From NCBI GenBank assembly GCA_003520425.1, contig DOUU01000386.1, positions 3,454 through 13,421 of the forward strand: a stretch of DNA of 9,968 nucleotides, read 5' to 3'. The position numbers and the translations under genes are program-made. Of the stretch, positions 1 to 6,013 are shown in pieces (position 1 is the first letter of the stretch; each line of letters starts with the position of its first letter). The notes beneath the pieces are model-generated. The model saw only the letters and a program-made list of their open reading frames with translations, was not told the DNA's origin and ran no database searches. Origin of the DNA: Deltaproteobacteria bacterium (GTDB lineage Bacteria > Myxococcota_A > UBA9160).

Positions 1-431
1 ACTGGGTCGCGATGATCGAGAGCGGGTTCGATCCGCGCGTGAAGTCGCCGGCGGGCGCGGTGGGCCTGTGGCAGTTCATGCCCGCGACGGCGAAGCGCTA
101 CGGGATGCGCATGGACGGCAACGTGGACGAGCGGCGCGACCCGCGGCGCTCCACCCAGGTGGCGGCGCGCTATCTGCGGGACCTCGCCTTCGAATTCGGC
201 GGGGATGCGCTCTTGCTCGCGCTGGCGGGCTACAACCGGGGCGAAAACGGCGTCCGTACCGCCCTCAAGCGCATGTCCGACCCCTTCAGCGATCGCTCGT
301 ACTGGAGGCTCGTGGAGAGCAATCTCTTGCCGGTCGAGACCGCTGACTATGTCCCGCGCTTCATGGCCGCAGCCGTAGCGGGTGAGGCCGGGCTGCCGAA
401 GGATGATGTGTTGGCGGCTGCAGGCTTCTAG
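1..431 (+). CDS. MltD-type lytic transglycosylase, C-terminal part (5' end outside window)
   Basis: Only the last 142 or so codons are inside the window; the first complete codon is at 3 and the stop is TAG at 429-431. The fragment carries the GH23 SLT domain, which cleaves the MurNAc-GlcNAc bond of peptidoglycan non-hydrolytically, forming 1,6-anhydro-MurNAc. Visible signatures are the catalytic Glu in MIESGFDP (codon 18-20), the GLWQFMPATAKRYG block, the DERRDP..ST..AARYL segment that follows it in MltD relatives, AGYNRGENGV, and LPVETADYVPRFMAAAVAG near the end. The DERRDP and LP-ET-YVP blocks favour the MltD branch over Slt70 or MltC. The protein ends soon after the SLT domain, so no C-terminal LysM repeats are present. 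Export signals would lie upstream and cannot be seen. The gene is 67 bases ahead of the FHA gene on the same strand. Confidence 0.93.
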   Translation, partial: WVAMIESGFDPRVKSPAGAVGLWQFMPATAKRYGMRMDGNVDERRDPRRSTQVAARYLRDLAFEFGGDALLLALAGYNRGENGVRTALKRMSDPFSDRSYWRLVESNLLPVETADYVPRFMAAAVAGEAGLPKDDVLAAAGF

Positions 432-442
432 CGCGGTATCCT
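411..442 (+). promoter_or_regulatory. Possible promoter for the FHA/vWA/PP2C operon
   Basis: TTGGCG (411-416) lies 20 bases before TATCCT (437-442) in the context GGTATCCT, overlapping the end of the transglycosylase gene and 56 bases upstream of the FHA start. The -10-like element resembles the GCTACGCT elements found before other genes in this window. The spacer is longer than ideal, so this is weak, and read-through from the transglycosylase gene is an alternative. Confidence 0.22.
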
Positions 443-498
443 AGGGTCGTTTCCTGGCTGCGACGGCTCGGATCGCAGGGCCGTCCCGAGGTGGAGCG

Positions 499-1158
499 TT
501 GGGATTCTTCGATTCGCTGCGCGGGCTCTTTCGGAGCAAGAAGGGGAGCAAGCCGAGCGGAGTGCGACGGGGAGCCCTTCCCCCGCGGCGCCCCGACGTC
601 GCGACCCAGTCCCTGCGCACGCCCGGAGCGCCTCCTTCACCACCGCCCCCGGCGGCGGTGCCGCCCTTCTCGCCCGCGGCTGCCGCCACGGAGATGCGGC
701 CACAGCCCACGCTTGAGCGGCCCGAGCCGATCGTCCCGCCGCCTGCCCCTCCGCCCGCCTGGGCGCCCTCTCCCGGACAGTTCCCGCCTCGGGCCGCGAG
801 CCCCGCGCCGGCGGCCGGACAGGGGGAGACCCGATACCAGGCCGCCCTCTCCATCCGCGGAAAGACGGTGGGCGTGCTCGTCGCCGTGGACGGCGAACTG
901 GAGGGCGAGGTGTTCCGTGTGCCCGATGGCGACAGCCGGCTCGGCCGCTCGGACGGCTGTGAGGTGCGCCTGCCGAGCGAGTGGATCTCCCGGGAGCACG
1001 CCAAGGTGAAGCACCAGGACGGCATGTTTGTGATCGCGCCGCTCAGTGACAAGAACCCGACCTTCGTCAACGACGAGCGGACGGAGGGCACCGAGCTCAA
1101 GGACGGCGACTTCGTCAAGCTCGGACGAACGACGTTCCGGTTCCGTACCGTCTTCTAG
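499..1158 (+). CDS. FHA domain protein with proline-rich linker
   Basis: The predicted protein has 219 residues and three parts. An N-terminal amphipathic stretch, MGFFDSLRGLFRSKKG, is followed by a linker at about residues 27-108 very rich in Pro and Ala. The C-terminal FHA domain spans about 128-219. FHA domains bind phosphothreonine peptides, and the core residues are present: LGR (148-150), the S-R-x-H motif (S164, R165, H167) and N191. The usual SxNGT loop reads SDKNPTFVND, with Pro in place of Gly. The start is taken as TTG at 499 because GAGGTGGAG (488-496) gives a good ribosome site and the N-terminus is coherent. There is no signal peptide or membrane span, so it is probably cytoplasmic. 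It is followed 2 bases later by the vWA-FHA gene. Its binding partner is unknown. Confidence 0.88.
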   Translation: MGFFDSLRGLFRSKKGSKPSGVRRGALPPRRPDVATQSLRTPGAPPSPPPPAAVPPFSPAAAATEMRPQPTLERPEPIVPPPAPPPAWAPSPGQFPPRAASPAPAAGQGETRYQAALSIRGKTVGVLVAVDGELEGEVFRVPDGDSRLGRSDGCEVRLPSEWISREHAKVKHQDGMFVIAPLSDKNPTFVNDERTEGTELKDGDFVKLGRTTFRFRTVF

Positions 1159-1160
1159 CC

Positions 1161-2486
1161 GTGCGTAACGCAGCTGTGTCAGTCGCGGTCTTTGCGCTCG
1201 CGGTTGCAGCGCCGGCCGCGGCGCAGCCCCGCGATTCGGGCGGCTTCGAGATGCGCTCGGTCGAACGCCTCGAGCTCGACGATGCCGAGGTGAGCCTCGT
1301 CCCCGACCCCGCGGTGAACCTCTACCTGCGCGCCCAGACCCGACTCGGGACCCCGGTCGAGCACCTGCGGCCGGTCGATCTCGCAATCAGTGAGGACGGC
1401 CGCCCGATCGACCCGAAGAGCGTGACGCTCACGCTCCTCGGCGAGAGCAACCGCGGCATGGCCTGCGTCCTCGCCCTCGATGTGAGCCGCACCATGCAGG
1501 GCGAGGCGCTCGACCAGGCGAAGGCCGGCGCGCTGGCCTTCCTGGACCGCCTGGGAGCCCCAGACCGGATCGCGATCTTGAGCTTCGGCGGCAAGGTGGA
1601 GGTCGTGGCCCCCTTTTCCGCCGCCCGCTCGGATGCGCGGGTGCGGCTGTCCACGCTCGAAATCGATTCCAGCTCCATGAGGACCCTCCTCTACGACGGC
1701 ATGTACCGCGCCGTGGAGCTCGTGAGGCAGGGCGGAGAGCTCCCTCGTCGCGCCTTCGTGGTCCTGCTCTCCGACAGTCAGGATGGGGGCAGCGTCCACA
1801 AGCTCGACGAGGCGGTCGCTCTGGCCCAAGGCGACGGCACACGGGCGCAGATCCCCGTCTTTACGATCGGCTACGCGAACTTCGGAAGGGGCGGGCTCGA
1901 GGCCCTGCAGCGTCTTTCCAAGGAGACGGGCGGCGACTTCGTCGAGGCGGCGAACCCCGGTCAAATGGCGGCCTTCTACGACAACATCCTCTCCCAGATG
2001 ACCAAGAGCTATGTCGCACGCTTCACGCCAGAACTCGATGGGAAGACCCATCGCATTGAGGTGTCGGCCGGGGGCTTGAAGCAAGCGCGGGCGGTCCCCT
2101 ACCCCCTCTACCGCCGGCCTCTCTGGCCCGTGGCGTCCCTGGGCGCGGGCGTCGCCCTTGGCGTCGGGCTCTTGACCTGGATCGTTCTGCGAAGGCGCCC
2201 GGCAGGACGGCTGGTGTTCGTGGCAGGCCCGCGTGCGGGCGAGGGCATCGCGCTGCGGCCCGGCCGCATCCGCATCGGAAGCCTGCCGGACAACGACCTC
2301 GCCATCCCGTCCAGCACGGTCTCGCGCTATCACGCCGAGATCCACGTCTCCGGCCGCCGCGTATCGATCGAAGACCTGCGCTCGAGCAACGGCACGCAGG
2401 TGAACGGAACGGCGATCCAGATGAGCCCGCTGCGTCCCGGCGACCGCATCAAGATCGCCGACATCGATCTGGTGTTTGAGCGATGA
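1161..2486 (+). CDS. Secreted vWA domain - transmembrane helix - FHA domain protein
   Basis: The 441-residue protein starts with a signal peptide (residues 1-21, cleavage expected after AAPAAA). A beta-rich stretch follows, then a vWA domain at about 100-285. Its metal-site motif reads DVSRT (107-111), with T175 and D205 as candidates for the other coordinating residues. A hydrophobic helix (about 321-343) is followed by RRRPAGR, so by the positive-inside rule the C-terminus is cytoplasmic. An FHA domain occupies about 365-441, with RIG (371-373), S388-R389-H391 and SSNGTQVNG (408-416) intact. The topology suggests a periplasmic binding domain joined to a cytoplasmic phosphothreonine reader. 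The GTG start at 1161 lacks a clear ribosome site and sits 2 bases after the FHA gene, so translation may be coupled; GTG at 1176 is an alternative. The 3' end overlaps the phosphatase gene by 4 bases. Confidence 0.9.
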   Translation: MRNAAVSVAVFALAVAAPAAAQPRDSGGFEMRSVERLELDDAEVSLVPDPAVNLYLRAQTRLGTPVEHLRPVDLAISEDGRPIDPKSVTLTLLGESNRGMACVLALDVSRTMQGEALDQAKAGALAFLDRLGAPDRIAILSFGGKVEVVAPFSAARSDARVRLSTLEIDSSSMRTLLYDGMYRAVELVRQGGELPRRAFVVLLSDSQDGGSVHKLDEAVALAQGDGTRAQIPVFTIGYANFGRGGLEALQRLSKETGGDFVEAANPGQMAAFYDNILSQMTKSYVARFTPELDGKTHRIEVSAGGLKQARAVPYPLYRRPLWPVASLGAGVALGVGLLTWIVLRRRPAGRLVFVAGPRAGEGIALRPGRIRIGSLPDNDLAIPSSTVSRYHAEIHVSGRRVSIEDLRSSNGTQVNGTAIQMSPLRPGDRIKIADIDLVFER

Positions 2487-3442
2487 GCGAGAGCGCCCGC
2501 CCCGTGATCGAGGTCGCCTCGCTCTCCCACGTCGGACGGGTGCGGGCGAGCAATCAGGACTCGTACGGGGACTTTGCCAACGGTGCAGGCTGGCGCGCGC
2601 TGGTCGTGGCGGACGGCATGGGAGGGCACCAGGGCGGAGAAGTCGCGAGCCGCATCGCGGTGGACACGATCGGGAAAGTGCTCGGCGAAAGCCACGAGGA
2701 GCCCGAGCAGTCGCTGCGCAAGGCCTTCCTTGCCGCGAACAAACGCATCCTCGAGGTGGCGACGAGCGAGCCGCGCTACGCGGGCATGGGCACGACCGGG
2801 GTGGCGCTTCTGCTCGCCGCCGCGGGCGACGCCTGGGTGGCCCACGTGGGCGATAGCCGCGCCTACGTCTTCCGCGACGGGAGGCTCACGGCGCTTACCG
2901 CCGACCATTCCTACGTGGCGGAGCTGCAGCGCCGGGGCTTCCTGAGCGCCGCCGAGGCGGCGGTCCACCCCCGCCGCAACGAGGTCCTGCGCTCGATCGG
3001 CGGCGAACCCGAGCTCGATGTGGAGATCCGGCCGGTCGCGGCGAGGGCTGGCGACTGCTTCTTGCTCTGCACCGACGGGCTTTGGGGCTGCGTTCCCGAG
3101 GGCGAGATCCTGGGCGCGCTCGCGAGCGCGCGGCCCCAAGACGCTGTCCGGATGCTCGTCGACCTCGCAAACCACCACGGGGGTCCGGACAACGTGACGG
3201 TTTCGCTCGTGAGAATCCCCGAGCATGCGAAGGAGGCCGCGCAGACGGAGCGGGCCGCCGCGGAGAAGGCCTACGCGCGTCGCCAGAGTCGAATCCGCCG
3301 GGTTGCGATCGCGGCGTCGCTTCTTGCCGCGGCGCTCGTCGCTGCGCTCTTGTGGGGCGTGCTCCATCTCGCGACCGAGCACTCGCCTCGTCCGGTCGCC
3401 TCCCCCTCTGCTCCGACCGAGCCCCCGAAGAGCCGCCCCTAG
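2483..3442 (+). CDS. PP2C-family (PPM) Ser/Thr protein phosphatase, tail-anchored
   Basis: This 319-residue protein dephosphorylates phosphoserine/phosphothreonine using a two-metal centre. All main PPM motifs are visible in order: VRASNQDSYG (20-29), VADGMGGHQGGE (42-53, metal ligand D44), GTT (103-105), VGDSRAYVF (122-130), TADHSYV (139-145), CTDGLWG (196-202, D198) and GGPDNVTV (233-240, D236). This is the pattern of the bacterial Stp/PrpC/PstP group. Unlike soluble Stp1, it continues through a charged linker (about 246-273) into a hydrophobic helix (about 274-296) preceded by Arg residues and a short Pro-rich tail. The catalytic domain should therefore face the cytoplasm from the inner membrane. 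ATG overlaps the previous stop as ATGA, which implies coupled translation with the vWA-FHA gene. No Ser/Thr kinase lies in the window. Confidence 0.95.
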   Translation: MSESARPVIEVASLSHVGRVRASNQDSYGDFANGAGWRALVVADGMGGHQGGEVASRIAVDTIGKVLGESHEEPEQSLRKAFLAANKRILEVATSEPRYAGMGTTGVALLLAAAGDAWVAHVGDSRAYVFRDGRLTALTADHSYVAELQRRGFLSAAEAAVHPRRNEVLRSIGGEPELDVEIRPVAARAGDCFLLCTDGLWGCVPEGEILGALASARPQDAVRMLVDLANHHGGPDNVTVSLVRIPEHAKEAAQTERAAAEKAYARRQSRIRRVAIAASLLAAALVAALLWGVLHLATEHSPRPVASPSAPTEPPKSRP

Positions 3443-3480
3443 GCGCAAGGGGCGCGGCCTTTTCGAGTCGCGCCTGCGCC
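3442..3480 (+). terminator. Strong hairpin after the PP2C stop, possible terminator without T-tract
   Basis: GGCGCA (3442-3447) pairs with TGCGCC (3475-3480), and GGCGCG (3451-3456) pairs with CGCGCC (3469-3474). The result is a 12-bp stem with a 3-base bulge and a 12-base loop holding TTTT. It begins on the last base of the phosphatase stop codon, where an operon end is expected. No T run follows the stem, so it may work with Rho or as a 3'-end stabiliser instead of as a classic intrinsic terminator. Confidence 0.45.
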
Positions 3481-3515
3481 CTGCGAAGGGGCCTGCGGTA
3501 TGCGGGCGCTTCGCT

Positions 3516-3545
3516 TTTTCAGCGTCTCGCGAGTCCCGCTACGCT
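3516..3545 (+). promoter_or_regulatory. Candidate promoter for the GNAT gene
   Basis: TTTTCA (3516-3521) and TACGCT (3540-3545, within GCTACGCT) are 18 bases apart. The -10-like element ends 8 bases before the ATG chosen for the acetyltransferase, so transcription would begin at or next to the start codon and the mRNA would be almost leaderless. This fits the absence of a clear ribosome site there. Assignment rests on sequence resemblance only. Confidence 0.38.
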
Positions 3546-3553
3546 TGAATGAG

Positions 3554-4054
3554 ATGGAGCTCCTCGTGCGACCTGCCCGGCCTGGGGACGGCGCCGCCAT
3601 GGCCGAGATCTTCGTCGAGGCCGCCCGCACCGCGTGGGCCCACTTCCTGCCTCCCACCCGGCTCGCGCTCCTCCGCTCCCCCGCGGAACGCTGGGAGCGG
3701 GGCGGCACGGACGAGGTCACCCTCGTCGCAGAACAGGCGGGCCAGGTCGTGGCCTTTGCGGTGGTCCGGCGCTCCGACGACGCGGACGCGGATCCCTTGC
3801 GAACCGGAGAGCTCGATACCTTCTACGCCCTGCCCTCGCGCTGGGGCTGCGGCGTGGGCCAGGTCCTGCTGGGCGCGGCCCTCGAGGCGCTTCGCGCAGG
3901 GGGCTACCGCGAGGCCACGCTTTGGACGGCGGAGCAGAACGAGCGCCCCCGCCGCATCTATGAGGCGGCGGGCTGGGAGCTCGATGGGGCGCAGCGCCTC
4001 AAGACATTCCTGGGCGTCGAGTTCACCGAGCTGCGCTACCGGATCGCACTCTAG
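3554..4054 (+). CDS. GNAT family N-acetyltransferase
   Basis: From ATG at 3554 the protein has 166 residues, a normal length for a single GNAT domain, which moves an acetyl group from acetyl-CoA to an amine. The N-terminus ELLVRPARPGDGAAMAEIF is the usual first strand and helix. YALPSRWGCGVGQVLL (91-106) matches motif A, with the G-C-G-V-G pyrophosphate loop, and the N-E-R-P-RRIYEAAGW segment (129-141) matches motif B. The reading frame is open further upstream to 3500, but those residues do not look like part of the fold and the promoter-like GCTACGCT falls there, so the shorter start is preferred. TTG at 3545 is another option. The substrate cannot be told from sequence. The gene stands alone, convergent with the small - strand gene 29 bases away. 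Confidence 0.88.
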   Translation: MELLVRPARPGDGAAMAEIFVEAARTAWAHFLPPTRLALLRSPAERWERGGTDEVTLVAEQAGQVVAFAVVRRSDDADADPLRTGELDTFYALPSRWGCGVGQVLLGAALEALRAGGYREATLWTAEQNERPRRIYEAAGWELDGAQRLKTFLGVEFTELRYRIAL

Positions 4055-4083
4055 GCGGGGCGAGGGCCCCGGCGGGGAAAAAT

Positions 4084-4284
4084 TCAGCTGTGCCGGGTGG
4101 AAAATGCCTCTGCGGGCCCCTTGGCTTCCTCGGCCGCCTCCTGTCCCTCCTCGGGCGGCCGGATTTTTTCGGAGACGTCAGGCAGGGCTTCGAGCTCCTT
4201 GGCCAGCTGCTTCGGATTCACCCAGTTGCGACGCCGAAGGAGGCGCCGGTCCAAGCGGTGGCTGGCCAAGTGGTCGTGAACCAT
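4084..4284 (-). CDS. Small basic-acidic protein of unknown function (66 aa)
   Basis: This short gene, on the strand opposite its neighbours, reads MVHDHLASHRLDRRLLRRRN at its start. The middle (WVNPKQLAKELEALPDV) could form a helix, and the acidic tail (PEEGQEAAEEAKG) looks disordered. Support comes from an excellent ribosome site, GGAGG at 4295-4291 on the - strand, 6 bases before the ATG. The frame also runs 12 codons further upstream, but that longer start would put the ribosome site inside the gene. The charge pattern is basic at the N-terminus and acidic at the C-terminus, with no signal peptide, membrane helix or Cys pairs. I do not recognise the family. It converges with the GNAT gene and diverges from bamD, sharing a 108-base intergenic region with it. 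Confidence 0.72.
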   Translation of the reverse strand: MVHDHLASHRLDRRLLRRRNWVNPKQLAKELEALPDVSEKIRPPEEGQEAAEEAKGPAEAFSTRHS

Positions 4285-4290
4285 GAATTT

Positions 4291-4295
4291 CCTCC
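4291..4295 (-). promoter_or_regulatory. Ribosome binding site that fixes the small-gene start
   Basis: On the - strand GGAGG is followed by AAATTC and then ATG. This is one of the two best Shine-Dalgarno sites in the window, and it selects ATG at 4284 over the upstream ATG at 4320. Confidence 0.75.
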
Positions 4296-4310
4296 AGGAG
4301 TTGGAAACCC

Positions 4311-4318
4311 AGCGTAGC
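4311..4318 (-). promoter_or_regulatory. Possible -10 element of the small - strand gene
   Basis: On the - strand this reads GCTACGCT, identical to the element before the GNAT start. It lies 26 bases upstream of the ATG, which leaves room for the ribosome site. No convincing -35 hexamer is found at 16-18 bases, so this is tentative. Confidence 0.3.
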
Positions 4319-4321
4319 AAA

Positions 4322-4351
4322 TTGACATGGGGGGACGGACTCTAGTAGTTT
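4322..4351 (+). promoter_or_regulatory. Sigma-70-like promoter for bamD
   Basis: A perfect TTGACA (4322-4327) is followed after 18 bases by TAGTTT (4346-4351). TAGTAG at 4343-4348, with a 15-base spacer, is a poorer alternative. The transcript would start near 4358 and give a leader of roughly 35 bases ending in the G-rich ribosome site before bamD. TTGACA is the only consensus -35 noticed near a gene start in this window. It overlaps the upstream region of the divergent small gene. Confidence 0.6.
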
Positions 4352-4392
4352 GCCGTCCTGCCGAACATTGCTTTGGGGGGGAACTCAGCGTG

Positions 4393-5202
4393 ATGCTCAG
4401 CACCCGCTTCGCACTTTGCCGCCGGATCGGGTTTGCAGCCGGTCTTCCTCTTTGCGCGCTGCTCAGCTTTGGCTGCGCCTCCACCAAGCCCACGGTCTCC
4501 GGTGAGACTCCCTCGGCGGAGGAGCTCTACCGCAAGGGCCTCGCACAAATGGAGGGGCCGGCCAAGACGCTCTGGGTGTTCCCGAACAGCGATCACGCCA
4601 AGGCCATCGAGTCGTTCCAGCAGATCATCGACAACTACCCCTATAGCGACTACGCGATCTTGGCCGAGCTCAAGATCGCAGACGCGTACTACGACGACGC
4701 CAAGTACGACGAGGCGCTTTCCTACTACCGCGACTTCGGGGACCTGCACCCCCAGCACGACCAGGTGCCCTACACGCTCTTCCGCGCCGCCATGTGCCAC
4801 TACAAGCAGTCGAAGGATGCCAGCCGGGATCAGACGGCCACGCGCCTTTCTTTGAACTTCCTGGATCAGCTCCTCGCCCGTTACCCGCATTCCGCGCAGG
4901 CTCCGGAGGCGGAGAAGCTGTGGAAGGAGCTGCGCACGCGCCTGGCCGAGCACGAGATGCGGATCGCGGGCTTCTATCTCGAGCGCCAGGAATATCAGTC
5001 CGCTGCCGATCGCTACCGCGGCGTGCTTAACAAGTACCCGGGCTTGGGCCTCGACGCCCAGGCGCTCTACCAGCTCGGCGTCTGCTACACAAAGATGAAC
5101 CTCGAGGACGAAGCGCAGAAGATCTTCGAAGTCATCCTTCGCAACTACCAAGGCAGCGACGTTGCCAAGCAGGCCGCCGACCTGATCCCCGCGGCGAACT
5201 GA
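4393..5202 (+). CDS. bamD: Outer membrane assembly lipoprotein BamD (YfiO)
   Basis: BamD is the essential TPR lipoprotein of the BAM complex that inserts beta-barrel proteins into the outer membrane. From ATG at 4393 the protein has 269 residues. A signal peptide ends in the lipobox-like LLSFGC, with the lipidated Cys at 28, leaving a mature protein of 242. Family blocks are clear: AIESFQQIIDNYPYSDYAI (71-89), ELKIADAYYDDAKYDEAL (92-109), DLHPQHDQVPYTLFRAA (117-133), RDQTAT (145-150), LAEHEMRIAGFYL (184-196), and a last YP..G..A.YQLG.CY repeat. Together these form five TPR-like hairpins. GTG at 4390 is an equally placed alternative start; GGGGGGGAA (4375-4383) is the ribosome site for either. 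The frame is open back to 4327, but that would place the promoter -35 inside the gene. A TPR gene follows 22 bases downstream, probably in the same operon. Confidence 0.95.
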   Translation: MLSTRFALCRRIGFAAGLPLCALLSFGCASTKPTVSGETPSAEELYRKGLAQMEGPAKTLWVFPNSDHAKAIESFQQIIDNYPYSDYAILAELKIADAYYDDAKYDEALSYYRDFGDLHPQHDQVPYTLFRAAMCHYKQSKDASRDQTATRLSLNFLDQLLARYPHSAQAPEAEKLWKELRTRLAEHEMRIAGFYLERQEYQSAADRYRGVLNKYPGLGLDAQALYQLGVCYTKMNLEDEAQKIFEVILRNYQGSDVAKQAADLIPAAN

Positions 5203-5224
5203 GCGCTGCGCCTCGCGCCCTGGC

Positions 5225-5956
5225 ATGCCGAGCGCGGGTGAGCTCACCTCGGAGGAGCGCGAGCAGTACCAACTCGGTCGCGCAAGCTTCGAACGCGGCG
5301 ATCTCGACGGTGCGCTCGTCCACCTGACGCGGCTGCTCGAGACGCGCGCGGGCTTCGCCGACGTCCACTACATGGTGGGTCTGCTCCACGAACGCCGCGG
5401 CGACCTCGAGAGCTCCGCAAAGAGTCTCGAGCGGGCCATCCGCATCAACCCCGGCTACGCCGAGGCCGCTCTCGCGCTCGTCTCGGTGTATGAGCAGCGG
5501 GGCGAGTTCGAGCGCTCACGGGCCCTGGCCGAAGAGATGGCGACGGCCACGCCGAGACGTTTTGCCACAAGCGAAGATCTCGTCGATCCCACCACGCGGG
5601 GAAAGCTCGCGAACCTTCAGGCCGCGCTCGGCGACGCCTACCGAGAGGTGGGGGAGCTGCGGGATGCGATCGAGGCCTATCGCAAGGCGCTCGATCGCTG
5701 CCCGGACTTTCACGACATCCGCCATCGCCTCGGTGTCGCGCTGCGCGAGAGCGGGCTGCCCCATCAAGCCGCGCAGGAGTTCCGCCGGGTCTTGCGGGCC
5801 AACCCGAACTTCCTGCCCTCGGCGGTCCAGCTCGGGGTCACCTACTACGGCCTCGGCCGCACCGACGATGCCGTGCGCGAGTGGGAGCAGGTGCTCGAAA
5901 GGGATCCCGGTCGCGAGGATGCGCGCGCCTACCTGCGCATGACGCGGGGGGCCTAG
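5225..5956 (+). CDS. Tetratricopeptide repeat (TPR) protein
   Basis: The 243-residue protein is almost entirely TPR helices. Repeats lie near residues 11-43, 45-78, 79-107, 130-163, 164-197 and 198-231. They show the usual pattern, for example LGDAYREVGELRDAIEAYRK (135-154) and a G-L-G-R-T-D-D-A turn in the last repeat. A less regular insert (about 108-129, TPRRFATSEDLVDPTTRGK) splits the array in two. TPR arrays are protein-binding scaffolds, and no enzymatic motif is present. There is no signal peptide, lipobox or membrane helix, so the protein looks cytoplasmic, unlike its neighbour BamD. The ATG at 5225 has no obvious ribosome site, and the gene follows bamD by 22 bases, so it is probably translated from the bamD message. 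Its partner is unknown. Confidence 0.88.
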   Translation: MPSAGELTSEEREQYQLGRASFERGDLDGALVHLTRLLETRAGFADVHYMVGLLHERRGDLESSAKSLERAIRINPGYAEAALALVSVYEQRGEFERSRALAEEMATATPRRFATSEDLVDPTTRGKLANLQAALGDAYREVGELRDAIEAYRKALDRCPDFHDIRHRLGVALRESGLPHQAAQEFRRVLRANPNFLPSAVQLGVTYYGLGRTDDAVREWEQVLERDPGREDARAYLRMTRGA

Positions 5957-5980
5957 GACGAAACCGAGGACGAGAGCGGG

Positions 5981-6002
5981 GGCCGCCGCCGCGCCAGCGG
6001 CC
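5981..6002 (+). terminator. Hairpin downstream of the TPR gene
   Basis: GGCCGC (5981-5986) pairs with GCGGCC (5997-6002) around a 10-base loop, 25 bases after the TPR stop. There is no T-tract, so it could end the bamD operon only in a Rho-assisted way, or be a chance palindrome in GC-rich DNA. Confidence 0.25.
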
Positions 6003-6013
6003 GCACAAATTGC

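Noticed and set aside
1179..2345. 388-codon - strand frame opposite the vWA-FHA gene
   Set aside because: The + strand encodes a signal peptide, vWA, membrane helix and FHA; the antisense translation has no recognisable family motifs.
2330..3448. 372-codon - strand frame opposite the PP2C gene
   Set aside because: The + strand holds every PPM motif in order, so this is an antisense shadow.
4057..4077. Hairpins between the GNAT and small genes (GGGGC/GCCCC and CCCC/GGGG)
   Set aside because: Stems are only 4-5 bp, they compete, and on neither strand is a T run placed after the stem. An A5 run follows on the + strand, so a terminator call is not supported.
4090..4317. 75-codon + strand frame opposite the small gene
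   Set aside because: The - strand frame has the strong ribosome site and coherent charge layout; the + frame has no ribosome site and overlaps the bamD promoter zone.
4327..4392. Longer bamD start at ATG 4327
   Set aside because: It would put TTGACA at the start codon, and push the signal peptide 22 residues inward; ATG 4393 or GTG 4390 follows the G-rich ribosome site.
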